7,149 nucleotides of DNA from Methylacidiphilum sp. (GCA_020718125.1 DYDC01000140.1:1-7149); one strand, 5' to 3'. Counted from the stretch's first letter, positions 1-5,341 are shown. Notes: generated by a model not told the origin, from the letters alone. Translations and numbers: made by a program.

Positions 1-66
1 GGGACGAACCTTTGCAGCCAGCCCCAAATCGGCCAGCCAGACCTCACCGCGCTTTGGGTCGTTCAT
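1..66 (-). CDS. MazF/PemK-family toxin, N-terminal fragment (cut by window edge)
   Basis: Only the first 22 codons are present and the gene continues beyond base 1. They read MNDPKRGEVWLADLGLAAKVRP, broken here as MNDPKRGEVWL and ADLGLAAKVRP. The KRGEVWLADLG segment is the characteristic first beta strand of MazF/PemK endoribonucleases, and the following KVRP fits the loop that usually leads into a 'RPALVVS'-like strand. Family members cut mRNA, often at short sequence motifs, and are held inactive by an antitoxin. The ATG lies inside the 3' end of the upstream antitoxin gene with a 23-base overlap, the usual arrangement for a co-translated toxin-antitoxin pair. Cleavage specificity and toxin integrity cannot be judged because the catalytic C-terminal part is outside the window. 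Confidence 0.75.
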   Translation of the reverse strand, partial: MNDPKRGEVWLADLGLAAKVRP

Positions 67-271
67 GGGCAGCCTCGGCTCGGGCGAGGACGGCAAACGC
101 TTCAGCCGCCGCGCTGGTCTGGTCGTCCTCGGCCCAGATGCCGTAAGCATCGTCGAAGATGACGCCGGCATGACGATCCCGGTAAAGCTGCCGGACCGCT
201 TCCTCCACTTGGCGCAACTCAGCGTTACTCAGCTTGGGCAGGACTTCTTGAATCTCACACACAGTGCTCAC
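44..271 (-). CDS. Putative antitoxin of a MazF/PemK pair
   Basis: A 75-residue acidic, helix-rich protein starting with GTG. Its first half (EIQEVLPKLSNAELRQVEEAVRQL, given as the helical stretch around residues 6-29) resembles N-termini of small antitoxins that have 'LPKLS..EL..I..A' helices. The second half has an IFDDAYGIW element followed by an Ala/Glu-rich tail, as expected for an antitoxin tail that threads onto its toxin. I do not recognise a named family. The function is inferred mainly from size, charge and the 23-base overlap with the downstream MazF-like start. An AAGG sequence a few bases upstream of the GTG could act as ribosome binding site. The 114 bases between it and the pseudouridine synthase stop leave room for its own promoter, but I see no strong -35/-10 pair there. 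Confidence 0.65.
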   Translation of the reverse strand: MSTVCEIQEVLPKLSNAELRQVEEAVRQLYRDRHAGVIFDDAYGIWAEDDQTSAAAEAFAVLARAEAAHERPKAR

Positions 272-385
272 GACCTTTTTCTAGCACAGCGACCCACTGG
301 ATTCAAACGCAGATTCGGGGCTGGAATGCAACACGCCAGCCGCTAACGACATCTCCTTGAACTCTGCGGGACCCGGAGGACATTC

Positions 386-1393
386 TCAGAGCCGGGAGGA
401 GCGCAGCGATGCCTCGAGTTGGCAAAGGTCCTTGGGCAATGCGGCAGTCCAGGTCATGCGCTTGCCGGGATGGTCCGGGTGTTCGAGGCTGAGGACTTCG
501 GCGTGCAAGGCTTGGCGCGGGAAATCAATGGACGTTTTTGCGCACTCCCGTCCGCGATAGGCCGGGTTATACGTGCGGTCGCCGATCAAGGGCAGTCCGG
601 CGAAGGCAGCCTGCACGCGAATCTGGTGTTTCCGACCGGTCTCCAGCCGGAGCCGCAGCTTGGTGACAAAGCCTTTACCGTCGGCGAGCGGATACTCGGC
701 GATGACCTCGTAGTGCGTGATGGCCTCCTGCGCCTCGGAGTTGGGTGCTTTCGCCACCGTTTCGGAAAGGACCTGCTGGCGCAGTTCGTCCTCGCTCAAC
801 TTCAGCCATTGCCGCCAGGTTCCTTTGGGTGCGCGCGCACGCCCTTCCACGTAGGCCACGTATTCCCGCTTCATGGTGTGCGCCTTGAGTTGCTCGATGA
901 GGTGGTGGCGCGCGGCGGGACTTGTCGCGATGCAGAAGACGCCGCTCGTGTGCTGGTCGAGGCGATGCACCGGCAGGGGTTCGAGCTTGCTGTAGGCGGG
1001 CGGCAACGTCCTTCCGCCCACGCCGCGGTCATGGGCCTTCAGCTTCCCCGCCAGAAAGTCGGCGAGAATGCTGAGCGCGGACAGGTCGCAGTTCGGCGCA
1101 GGCACGGAGATGAGGCCCGGCCCCTTGTTGACGATGGCGAGCGCGGCGTCCAGGTAGAGCAACGAAACGCGCGGATGAATCTGCCACCCGGCGCCGCAAT
1201 CGAGCGTCGTGGCGCGGCGACCGCCCAGTTCCAGCGCATCGCCCGGGTCCGGGATGACTTCATGAGGCCTGCGGATGATGACGCCGTTGACGCTGACCCG
1301 TCCCGCCACGATCCATTGCTTGGCGCGGGTCTTTGGCGTGTCGGGATGCTGTCGCAGCAACCACTCCAACAGCGGGGCGCTCTTAGTTTCCAT
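386..1393 (-). CDS. RluA-family RNA pseudouridine synthase with N-terminal S4 domain
   Basis: Isomerises specific uridines in RNA (usually 23S rRNA or tRNA) to pseudouridine, acting in the cytoplasm. From this start the protein has 335 residues, normal for RluA/RluC/RluD relatives. Residues about 5-60 look like an S4 RNA-binding domain (RAKQWIVAGRVSVNG followed by a P-x-x-x-I-x-P-G-D type turn). The catalytic motif HRLDQHTSG is at about 143-151, with Asp146 as the predicted nucleophile. The conserved late motifs ETGRKHQIRVQ (about 251-261) and GDRTY (about 271-275) are intact. The start is ambiguous: ATG at 1393 has GGAG five bases upstream, another ATG is directly before it at 1396, and a GTG lies at 1408. 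All candidate starts are inside the 3' end of the VF530 gene, so translation is probably coupled. The exact target uridine cannot be told from sequence alone. Confidence 0.93.
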   Translation of the reverse strand: METKSAPLLEWLLRQHPDTPKTRAKQWIVAGRVSVNGVIIRRPHEVIPDPGDALELGGRRATTLDCGAGWQIHPRVSLLYLDAALAIVNKGPGLISVPAPNCDLSALSILADFLAGKLKAHDRGVGGRTLPPAYSKLEPLPVHRLDQHTSGVFCIATSPAARHHLIEQLKAHTMKREYVAYVEGRARAPKGTWRQWLKLSEDELRQQVLSETVAKAPNSEAQEAITHYEVIAEYPLADGKGFVTKLRLRLETGRKHQIRVQAAFAGLPLIGDRTYNPAYRGRECAKTSIDFPRQALHAEVLSLEHPDHPGKRMTWTAALPKDLCQLEASLRSSRL

Positions 1394-1673
1394 CATGTCT
1401 CCGTTCACCCGATACCTTGGCCGATACCCGGCGCCGCTTCATTTCTCCCGCGACAAACATCGCCTCCACCTTCTCGCGCGCCCAGGGATTCTTCCGCAGA
1501 AACTTGAGGCTGGAATTCACGCTCGGGTTGTCCTGGAAGCATCGGATCGGAATGCGGTCCGCCATCCTGGCCCAGCCATACCACTCCACCAGTTGCTTGA
1601 CGATGCTCTCTAGCGTGACCCCGTGCAAAGGATCGCGCGGTTGCGGGGAAGGCGATGACGGCTGGGGATTCAC
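1383..1673 (-). CDS. VF530 family (DUF2132) small putative DNA-binding protein
   Basis: A 96-residue protein with the hallmarks of the VF530/DUF2132 family: DPLHGVTLE (14-22), a helix ending in LVEWYGW (28-34), IPIRCF (41-46), then PSVNSSLKFLRKNPWAREKV (50-69). The family is named after a Vibrio fischeri protein and is annotated as DNA-binding on structural grounds; its cellular role is not established. The conserved core ends near residue 74, followed by an Arg/Lys-rich tail. The start is GTG, with only a weak purine-rich stretch (AAGAAG) upstream. No other in-frame start lies before the conserved core, and the upstream stop in this frame is the stop of the RelE/ParE-like toxin gene, 27 bases ahead of the GTG. 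The gene overlaps the start of the pseudouridine synthase, suggesting one transcript. Confidence 0.88.
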   Translation of the reverse strand: MNPQPSSPSPQPRDPLHGVTLESIVKQLVEWYGWARMADRIPIRCFQDNPSVNSSLKFLRKNPWAREKVEAMFVAGEMKRRRVSAKVSGERRHDGN

Positions 1674-1700
1674 AGTTCTTCTTTGGGAGGCGATGAACGC

Positions 1701-1964
1701 TCAACCGAAGAGATTATCGAACTCGTTGTGCGTGCCCACCCAGACCCAAGTGATGTTGTCACCGTGGCGTTCGCCGATGGCGCGGTATTGCTCATCGATA
1801 CGAACAGACCAGACATGGTCGTAACCGCCGAGTTTCTTGAAGCGGAGCGAAGGGTGGTCGGGGTTTTGCGCGAAGAGCGCGTAGGCGCGGCGCGCGGCCT
1901 TGCGGTTGGTTTCGTTCAACCCCGCATAAGCCCGCCAGAAACTCGGCCGCGTGCGCGAGTTCAC
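1701..1964 (-). CDS. RelE/ParE-superfamily toxin
   Basis: An 87-residue basic protein of the RelE/ParE fold type. Visible family features are an N-terminal helix pair (FWRAYAGLNETNRKAARRAY), the segment HPSLRFKKLGGYDHVWSVRI (about 37-56), in which the early strand leads into the 'WSVRIDEQYRAI' strand typical of these toxins, and the closing strand NITWVWVGTHNEFDNLF (about 70-86). The near C-terminal 'GTHNEFD' is the position where such toxins carry 'G.H..Y'. RelE-type members cleave mRNA at the ribosome and ParE-type members poison gyrase; sequence alone does not decide which. The start is GTG and overlaps the antitoxin stop as GTGA, a classic coupling arrangement. A VF530 gene follows after 27 bases in the same frame. 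Confidence 0.82.
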   Translation of the reverse strand: MNSRTRPSFWRAYAGLNETNRKAARRAYALFAQNPDHPSLRFKKLGGYDHVWSVRIDEQYRAIGERHGDNITWVWVGTHNEFDNLFG

Positions 1965-2179
1965 AGGCGCTTCGGGTCGAGAGGTTCGTCACCCTCGGCG
2001 GCGGATTCGCGGAGGAAAGTGTCCAGCTTCGGCCGCGCCTGTGGATAGGCGAGCCGGTGCTCCCACGCTTCGTCATCCTGACGGGCGAGGAGAAACCGGG
2101 CGAAGTCAACCACCTCGGACTGCTTGTCCGCCGGCAGAGCTTCGCAGACCCGAATGATTTCCGCAGTGGTGCTGCTCAT
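1961..2179 (-). CDS. Putative antitoxin of a RelE/ParE-like pair
   Basis: A 72-residue protein whose first half, EIIRVCEALPADKQSEVVDF (residues 7-26) followed by ARFLLARQDD, matches the 'ALP.DKQ.EV.DF..FL' pattern of DUF2281-like and related antitoxins. The C-terminal part (LDTFLRESAAEGDEPLDPKRL) is acidic and probably disordered until it binds the toxin. It begins with ATG at 2179 and its stop codon overlaps the GTG of the downstream toxin by four bases. There is no ribosome binding site just upstream. Instead a plausible -10 element ends six bases before the ATG, so the transcript may begin at or very near the start codon. Antitoxins often repress their own promoter, but no operator can be assigned here. 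Confidence 0.75.
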   Translation of the reverse strand: MSSTTAEIIRVCEALPADKQSEVVDFARFLLARQDDEAWEHRLAYPQARPKLDTFLRESAAEGDEPLDPKRL

Positions 2180-2185
2180 AGCAGT

Positions 2186-2214
2186 TTAATAACGGCAAAC
2201 CGGAGGAAACTCAA
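2186..2214 (-). promoter_or_regulatory. Candidate sigma70-type promoter of the RelE/ParE-like pair
   Basis: On the minus strand, TTGAGT (2214-2209) and TATTAA (2191-2186) are separated by exactly 17 bases, each matching four of six consensus bases. The -10 ends six bases before the antitoxin ATG, so initiation would fall at or next to the start codon and give a leaderless message. This agrees with the absence of a Shine-Dalgarno sequence. It is a pattern match only. Confidence 0.4.
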
Positions 2215-2241
2215 GCGGGTTAGGTTCCACTTCCGTCCCGA

Positions 2242-2706
2242 TCACTTCTCGATGCCGAGCAGTTCCACCTCGAAGATCAACGGGCTGTTGGCGGGAATCT
2301 TCGGGCTGGGGCTTTGATCGCCGTAGGCCAGTTTCGCCGGGATGAACAACTTCCACTTGTCGCCCACCTTCATCAGTTGCAACGCCTCCGTCCATCCCGC
2401 GATCACGCCGCTGACCGGAAACGAGATCGGTTCGCCGCGCTCCACCGAACTGTCAAAGACCGTCCCGTTGATCAACGTGCCGTGGTAATGCACCTTCACC
2501 CCGTCGCTCAGCTTCGGCGTCGCGCCCGTGCCGGACTTCATCACCAGGTATTGCAGGCCGCTGGCCGTCGTCTTCACGCCTTCCTTCTTGGCGTTCTCCG
2601 CGAGAAAACTGTCGCCGGGCGTATTCTCCGCAACCGCCGGTTCTTCTTTCATGCCGCAACCAGCGACCAAGCCGAGAACAAGTGTCAGGACAAGAATGTG
2701 TTTCAT
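2242..2706 (-). CDS. FKBP-type peptidyl-prolyl cis-trans isomerase, lipoprotein
   Basis: Catalyses cis-trans isomerisation of Xaa-Pro bonds, assisting protein folding outside the cytoplasm. From the ATG at 2706 the protein has 154 residues. A short lipoprotein signal peptide ends in the lipobox LVAGC with Cys17 as the predicted lipidated residue, so it should be membrane-anchored, facing the periplasm. After a flexible acidic linker the FKBP domain runs from about 43 to 152. Counterparts of the FKBP12 active-site residues are all present: Tyr74, Phe84, Asp85, Phe96, Val101-Ile102, Trp105, Tyr128 and Phe145, so it should be active. An alternative ATG six codons upstream (2724) would give 160 residues; neither start has a clear ribosome binding site, and 2706 gives the more usual M-K-H signal-peptide start. 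It is separated by 62 bases from the downstream antitoxin gene, which appears to have its own promoter. Confidence 0.93.
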   Translation of the reverse strand: MKHILVLTLVLGLVAGCGMKEEPAVAENTPGDSFLAENAKKEGVKTTASGLQYLVMKSGTGATPKLSDGVKVHYHGTLINGTVFDSSVERGEPISFPVSGVIAGWTEALQLMKVGDKWKLFIPAKLAYGDQSPSPKIPANSPLIFEVELLGIEK

Positions 2707-2851
2707 AGAATTGTTAGTCTGCATGGATTGTTTTCGGCGCGCGGAGCTTCAGCGAAGCCGGCTGCAAGGTCAAGCCACGAACGCCAAGGCAAGGGATCGC
2801 TTCCCTCTTGTCCCTCTCCGCCTCCCGCCATACACTCCGCCCCACGATGTT

Positions 2852-2864
2852 TACAGACATCTGT
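2852..2864 (+). repeat. 13-base dyad, left copy (TACAGACATCTGT)
   Basis: The sequence TACAGACATCTGT contains the inverted arms ACAGA and TCTGT around a two-base centre. The reverse complement of exactly these 13 bases occurs at 5119-5131, just behind the HNH gene, so the two copies bracket the Septu-like operon. The surrounding bases do not match between the copies. It could be a repressor operator or the trace of an insertion boundary; the sequence does not decide between these. Confidence 0.55.
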
Positions 2865-2988
2865 GACAATCTCCGACAGCTTTGCCTCGAAGACGCCCGC
2901 CGCGCAAGGCAAGCTGGTTCAATGCGCGTCGGCCACAAACCTGTTTATTGTCAGGTGGTGTTTGCGGTAGGATTAGGCGAGCCGCAAC

Positions 2989-2994
2989 TATGAT
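2989..2994 (+). promoter_or_regulatory. Candidate -10 element for the Septu-like operon
   Basis: TATGAT matches five of six bases of the sigma70 -10 consensus and would place transcription start near base 3001, giving a leader of about 46 bases. No good -35 hexamer lies 16-18 bases upstream, so the call is weak. Confidence 0.25.
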
Positions 2995-3033
2995 CGCGAA
3001 ACACGCCAGCACGACTCCGAAGATTGCCCCGTA

Positions 3034-3042
3034 GGGGGGTGA
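3034..3042 (+). promoter_or_regulatory. Ribosome binding site of the ATPase gene
   Basis: GGGGGGTGA ends four bases before the ATG at 3047. It closely resembles the GGAGGTGA anti-Shine-Dalgarno complement and is the best ribosome binding site in the window, fixing the start of the ATPase gene. Confidence 0.7.
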
Positions 3043-3046
3043 CGTT

Positions 3047-4348
3047 ATGTTCATCAAGCAAATCACGCTAAAAAACATCCGAGGATTCGCCGATCTCGAC
3101 TTCGATCTCAGCCGGACGGACGGCAAATACGCCGGCTGGACGGTGTTCACCGGCGATAATGGCTCCGGCAAGAGCACGCTCCTAAAGGCCATCGCGGTGG
3201 GGCTTCTCGGAAAGGATACGTCCCGATCACTGCAACCCAGTTTCCATCGCTGGATTCGAGATGGGGCGGCAGACGAGGAATCCTCCATTCAGTTGGAAAT
3301 TGTGCGTTGCGACGAGGACGACGAATTGGTTGAAACCGGAAGAGCGCCAGCGAGTGTGTTTCCAGCGAAGATCGCCCTGAAAAACGGGGGCAAAGAAACG
3401 ACTCTTCACGCTGAAATCCCCAACTCAACAAATCGTAAAACCTACCAAACACCGGATCGCACCATCTGGTCGTCTGAAGCCAGGGGCTGGTTTTCCTGCG
3501 GATATGGGCCGTTTCGTCGTGTGTTCGGTGCGTCACCTGAAGCCACGCGACAGATGGTCGCGCCAACGACGGAACGCTTTGTCACCATGTTTCAAGAGGC
3601 GGCTTCGCTGGCTGAGGTGGATCAGTGGATGCGGTTGCTCAAGCACAAGGAATTGGAGGACAAGAACGATGAGCGAAGGCAATTGGAGCTTGTCCTAGAA
3701 CTCTTGCGGGACGACCTGATGCCCAACCAAATTACGGTAGATCGTGTTGATTCTGATGGGTTGTGGCTCAAGGACCGAAACGGCGTGCAACTGGCTTGGG
3801 GTGAAATGAGCGACGGCTATCGCGCCGCCGCCGCCTTGCTCGCCGACATCGTGAGACACCTGATCGGCACGTATGGATTGGAAGGGTTGACCGATAAGAC
3901 AGAGGATGGCAAGACCGTGATCAAGCGCAGCGGCGTCGTATTGATTGATGAAATAGACGCCCACCTGCATCCAGAATGGCAGCGCGAGATTGGTTTCTGG
4001 CTTAAGCGCCACTTCCCTAACATCCAGTTTTTGGTCACGACCCATAGCCCGATCATTTGTCAAGCGGCCGACCAAAACGGGCTTTTTGTATTGCCCGAAC
4101 CCGGCAGCGTAAACCAGCCAAGGCCACTGACCGATGAGGAATACAAGAAAGTCATTGCATCACGCCCGGACACGATTTTGCTCACGCCCGCTTTCGGCCT
4201 TCAGAACACACGATCTCCGCAAGCAGTGCAAGCAAGGGCGGAATTGGCGAAACTGGAAGCCAAGAAGAGATCCGGTGGCACTCTTGCTCCGAACGAAGAA
4301 CGCATGGTTCAGGATCTCATGGCTTTCGTGAACCCCGACGAAGAGTGA
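3047..4348 (+). CDS. ptuA: Septu-like AAA ATPase (PtuA-type)
   Basis: A 433-residue ABC/SMC-like AAA ATPase without a TOPRIM domain. The N-terminus MFIKQITLKNIRGF is the usual first strand of the RecF/SMC/OLD-like group. Walker A GDNGSGKST is at 36-44. A GYGPFRR element at 152-158 is typical of this ATPase class. The middle region (about 180-225) is helical and charged, a short insertion in place of a long coiled coil. The ABC signature reads GEMSDGYRA (252-260), Walker B VVLIDE (297-302), the D-loop region IDAHLHPEW follows, and the switch histidine is His333 in THSP. All ATPase motifs are intact. The C-terminal 50 residues are Lys/Glu-rich and match nothing I know. In Septu systems PtuA binds nucleotide, oligomerises and carries the PtuB nuclease, which degrades DNA on phage infection. 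Assignment here rests on this architecture plus the HNH gene six bases downstream. Alternatives are other ATPase-HNH defence pairs. Confidence 0.78.
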   Translation: MFIKQITLKNIRGFADLDFDLSRTDGKYAGWTVFTGDNGSGKSTLLKAIAVGLLGKDTSRSLQPSFHRWIRDGAADEESSIQLEIVRCDEDDELVETGRAPASVFPAKIALKNGGKETTLHAEIPNSTNRKTYQTPDRTIWSSEARGWFSCGYGPFRRVFGASPEATRQMVAPTTERFVTMFQEAASLAEVDQWMRLLKHKELEDKNDERRQLELVLELLRDDLMPNQITVDRVDSDGLWLKDRNGVQLAWGEMSDGYRAAAALLADIVRHLIGTYGLEGLTDKTEDGKTVIKRSGVVLIDEIDAHLHPEWQREIGFWLKRHFPNIQFLVTTHSPIICQAADQNGLFVLPEPGSVNQPRPLTDEEYKKVIASRPDTILLTPAFGLQNTRSPQAVQARAELAKLEAKKRSGGTLAPNEERMVQDLMAFVNPDEE

Positions 4349-4354
4349 TCAGGT

Positions 4355-5095
4355 ATGCGCCGGGTAAGACGACTCGATCTGGATGGCGAGGTGCAGGCTG
4401 ACCTCAATTCTCGGCAGGCCACTGCCGACCTCCAGCAGAAAGACGGGACGCTCGACGTTGAGGCCGAATGGAAACACGCGAGGCAGACCACGAGCTTGGT
4501 ATCGGTTCTCGGCACGCTCCGTCGCATGATGGGTGATCGCCAGCGGTGCATGTATTGCCTCGACTCCCACGGCACGGACATCGAGCACTTTTGGCCCAAG
4601 AAGCCATACCCTGAGCGCCTGTTTGTCTGGCCAAACTTATTGCTCTGCTGCACCGAGTGCGGGCGCTTCAAGGGACACGACTTTCCGCTCTCCAACGGCC
4701 AGCCCTTGTTGCTTGACCCAACCGCCGAGAATCCGTGGCAGCATTTGGACTTCGATCCTCCCACGGGGAACATTGTCGCCAAGTTCGATTCAGACCGTAA
4801 TGACTACTCTGAAAAAGGCTCCAAGACTGTGAAGATCCTGCACCTGGATCGGCGTGAGGCAATGGCTGCCGGTTATCAGAAGACATTCCGGCGACTGGTT
4901 CGCATGGTTGAAGAAGCGTTGCGTCAACCAAGCCCTTCAGCGGATAGCCTAATCACCCACTTTCGCGAGGCTGATGACCATGGCCTGCTGGGTTGGTGTT
5001 TTCTCGGAAGCGGTCAGAATGAGTTCCCATTTCGCGAGCTTCGCACCAAACATCCAGTGGTCTGGGATGCCTGCCTCCGAGCGTTGGAGTTGTAG
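4355..5095 (+). CDS. ptuB: Septu-like HNH endonuclease (PtuB-type, TIGR02646-like)
   Basis: A 246-residue protein with an HNH (beta-beta-alpha metal) nuclease core at about 62-130. Two CxxC pairs, Cys65/Cys68 and Cys99/Cys102, should hold a structural zinc. Between them lie IEHFWPK (76-82, catalytic His78) and the WPNLLLCC helix start (92-99, Asn94). This is followed by RFKGHDFPL (104-112) and LLLDPTAENPWQHL (118-131), a combination typical of PtuB and retron-associated HNH proteins. The residue directly after the last zinc Cys is Gly103, where many HNH proteins have Asn. The first 60 residues and the helical C-terminal half (about 155-246) are presumably used to contact the ATPase. The ATG follows the ATPase stop by six bases with only a weak AGG before it, implying coupled translation. 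Expected to cut DNA, probably that of phage or host, when released or activated by the ATPase partner. Confidence 0.78.
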   Translation: MRRVRRLDLDGEVQADLNSRQATADLQQKDGTLDVEAEWKHARQTTSLVSVLGTLRRMMGDRQRCMYCLDSHGTDIEHFWPKKPYPERLFVWPNLLLCCTECGRFKGHDFPLSNGQPLLLDPTAENPWQHLDFDPPTGNIVAKFDSDRNDYSEKGSKTVKILHLDRREAMAAGYQKTFRRLVRMVEEALRQPSPSADSLITHFREADDHGLLGWCFLGSGQNEFPFRELRTKHPVVWDACLRALEL

Positions 5096-5118
5096 GACTT
5101 GTTCGAGCCAGCGCCTAT

Positions 5119-5131
5119 ACAGATGTCTGTA
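5119..5131 (-). repeat. 13-base dyad, right copy
   Basis: ACAGATGTCTGTA is the exact reverse complement of the 13 bases at 2852-2864. With one further base on the left (5118) it forms a perfect 6+6 dyad, TACAGA-TG-TCTGTA. It starts 24 bases after the HNH stop. As RNA it could fold as a 5-bp stem with a tetraloop, followed after a few bases by TTTT, so a weak terminator role is also possible. Confidence 0.55.
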
Positions 5132-5173
5132 GGATGATTTTCCAAGATTAGGGGAACGCTATGTTGTGGGAAA

Positions 5174-5201
5174 GCTATCAGCCATCAGCCTTCAGCGTTT
5201 A
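5174..5201 (+). repeat. Heptamer repeat array 1 (GCNNTCA type)
   Basis: Four consecutive 7-base units: GCTATCA, GCCATCA, GCCTTCA, GCGTTTA, followed by another GCC. Positions 1 and 2 and the TCA end are kept while the middle two bases vary, the hallmark of degenerate heptamer repeats. It belongs to the same sequence family as array 3. Confidence 0.7.
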
Positions 5202-5273
5202 GCCGGTAAATCCCCTGAAAACGCATCTCCCACCGCTGAAGGTTTTGGGAAAGCCGGGTCGGGCTTCATGTGC

Positions 5274-5308
5274 AGAAGACGGACGACCAAGGACGGAGGA
5301 CCGAGGAG
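5274..5308 (+). repeat. Heptamer repeat array 2 (GGAC type)
   Basis: Five consecutive 7-base units: AGAAGAC, GGACGAC, CAAGGAC, GGAGGAC, CGAGGAG. The unit keeps a purine-rich body ending in GAC in four of the five copies. It is unrelated to arrays 1 and 3 in sequence but shares their exact 7-base period. Confidence 0.65.
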
Positions 5309-5313
5309 GGAAA

Positions 5314-5341
5314 CGGTCTGCGGTCAGCCGTCAGCGGTCAG
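5314..5341 (+). repeat. Heptamer repeat array 3 (CGGTCAG type)
   Basis: Four consecutive 7-base units: CGGTCTG, CGGTCAG, CCGTCAG, CGGTCAG. In shifted phase this is the same NNNTCAG family as array 1, about 110 bases upstream. Confidence 0.7.

Larger units (their letters stand above)
2725..3046. other. Divergent intergenic region between FKBP gene and Septu-like operon
   Basis: About 320 bases with no convincing gene. It must hold the promoters of the two divergent transcription units. It contains a 13-base dyad at 2852-2864 (listed separately). A stem follows at 2878-2887 with 2907-2915 (AGCTTTGCCT against AGGCAAGCT, one bulged base, 19-base loop). Close to the ATPase gene there are a -10-like hexamer and a strong ribosome binding site (listed separately). 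No reverse transcriptase or recognisable retron-type RNA was seen. The stretch 2760-2850 shows nothing beyond a pyrimidine-rich run. Confidence 0.6.

Noticed and set aside
419..1507. Long plus-strand open frame (362 codons) opposite the pseudouridine synthase gene
   Set aside because: It is antisense to a gene with clear RluA motifs. Its product is Arg/Gly-rich with no recognisable domain, as expected for a shadow frame in GC-rich DNA.
2314..2970. Plus-strand frame of 218 codons opposite the FKBP gene
   Set aside because: It is antisense to a well-supported FKBP lipoprotein and its product has no recognisable features.
2990..3034. 14-codon frame ending at the ATPase ribosome binding site, possible leader peptide
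   Set aside because: It has no ribosome binding site of its own and its ATG coincides with the candidate -10 element, so it is probably not transcribed from that promoter.
2725..3046. Retron non-coding RNA upstream of the ATPase
   Set aside because: PtuAB-type effectors occur with retrons, but no reverse transcriptase is present in the window and no msr/msd-like fold with paired a1/a2 ends was seen.
2851..3054. Minus-strand 67-residue frame with one hydrophobic, membrane-like segment (GAIFGVVLACFAIIVAARL)
   Set aside because: The hydrophobic stretch is striking, but the frame starts inside the ATPase gene on the opposite strand, has no ribosome binding site, and its second half looks random.
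5174..5341. CRISPR array
   Set aside because: The repeat unit is only 7 bases, degenerate and without spacers, and no cas genes are nearby.
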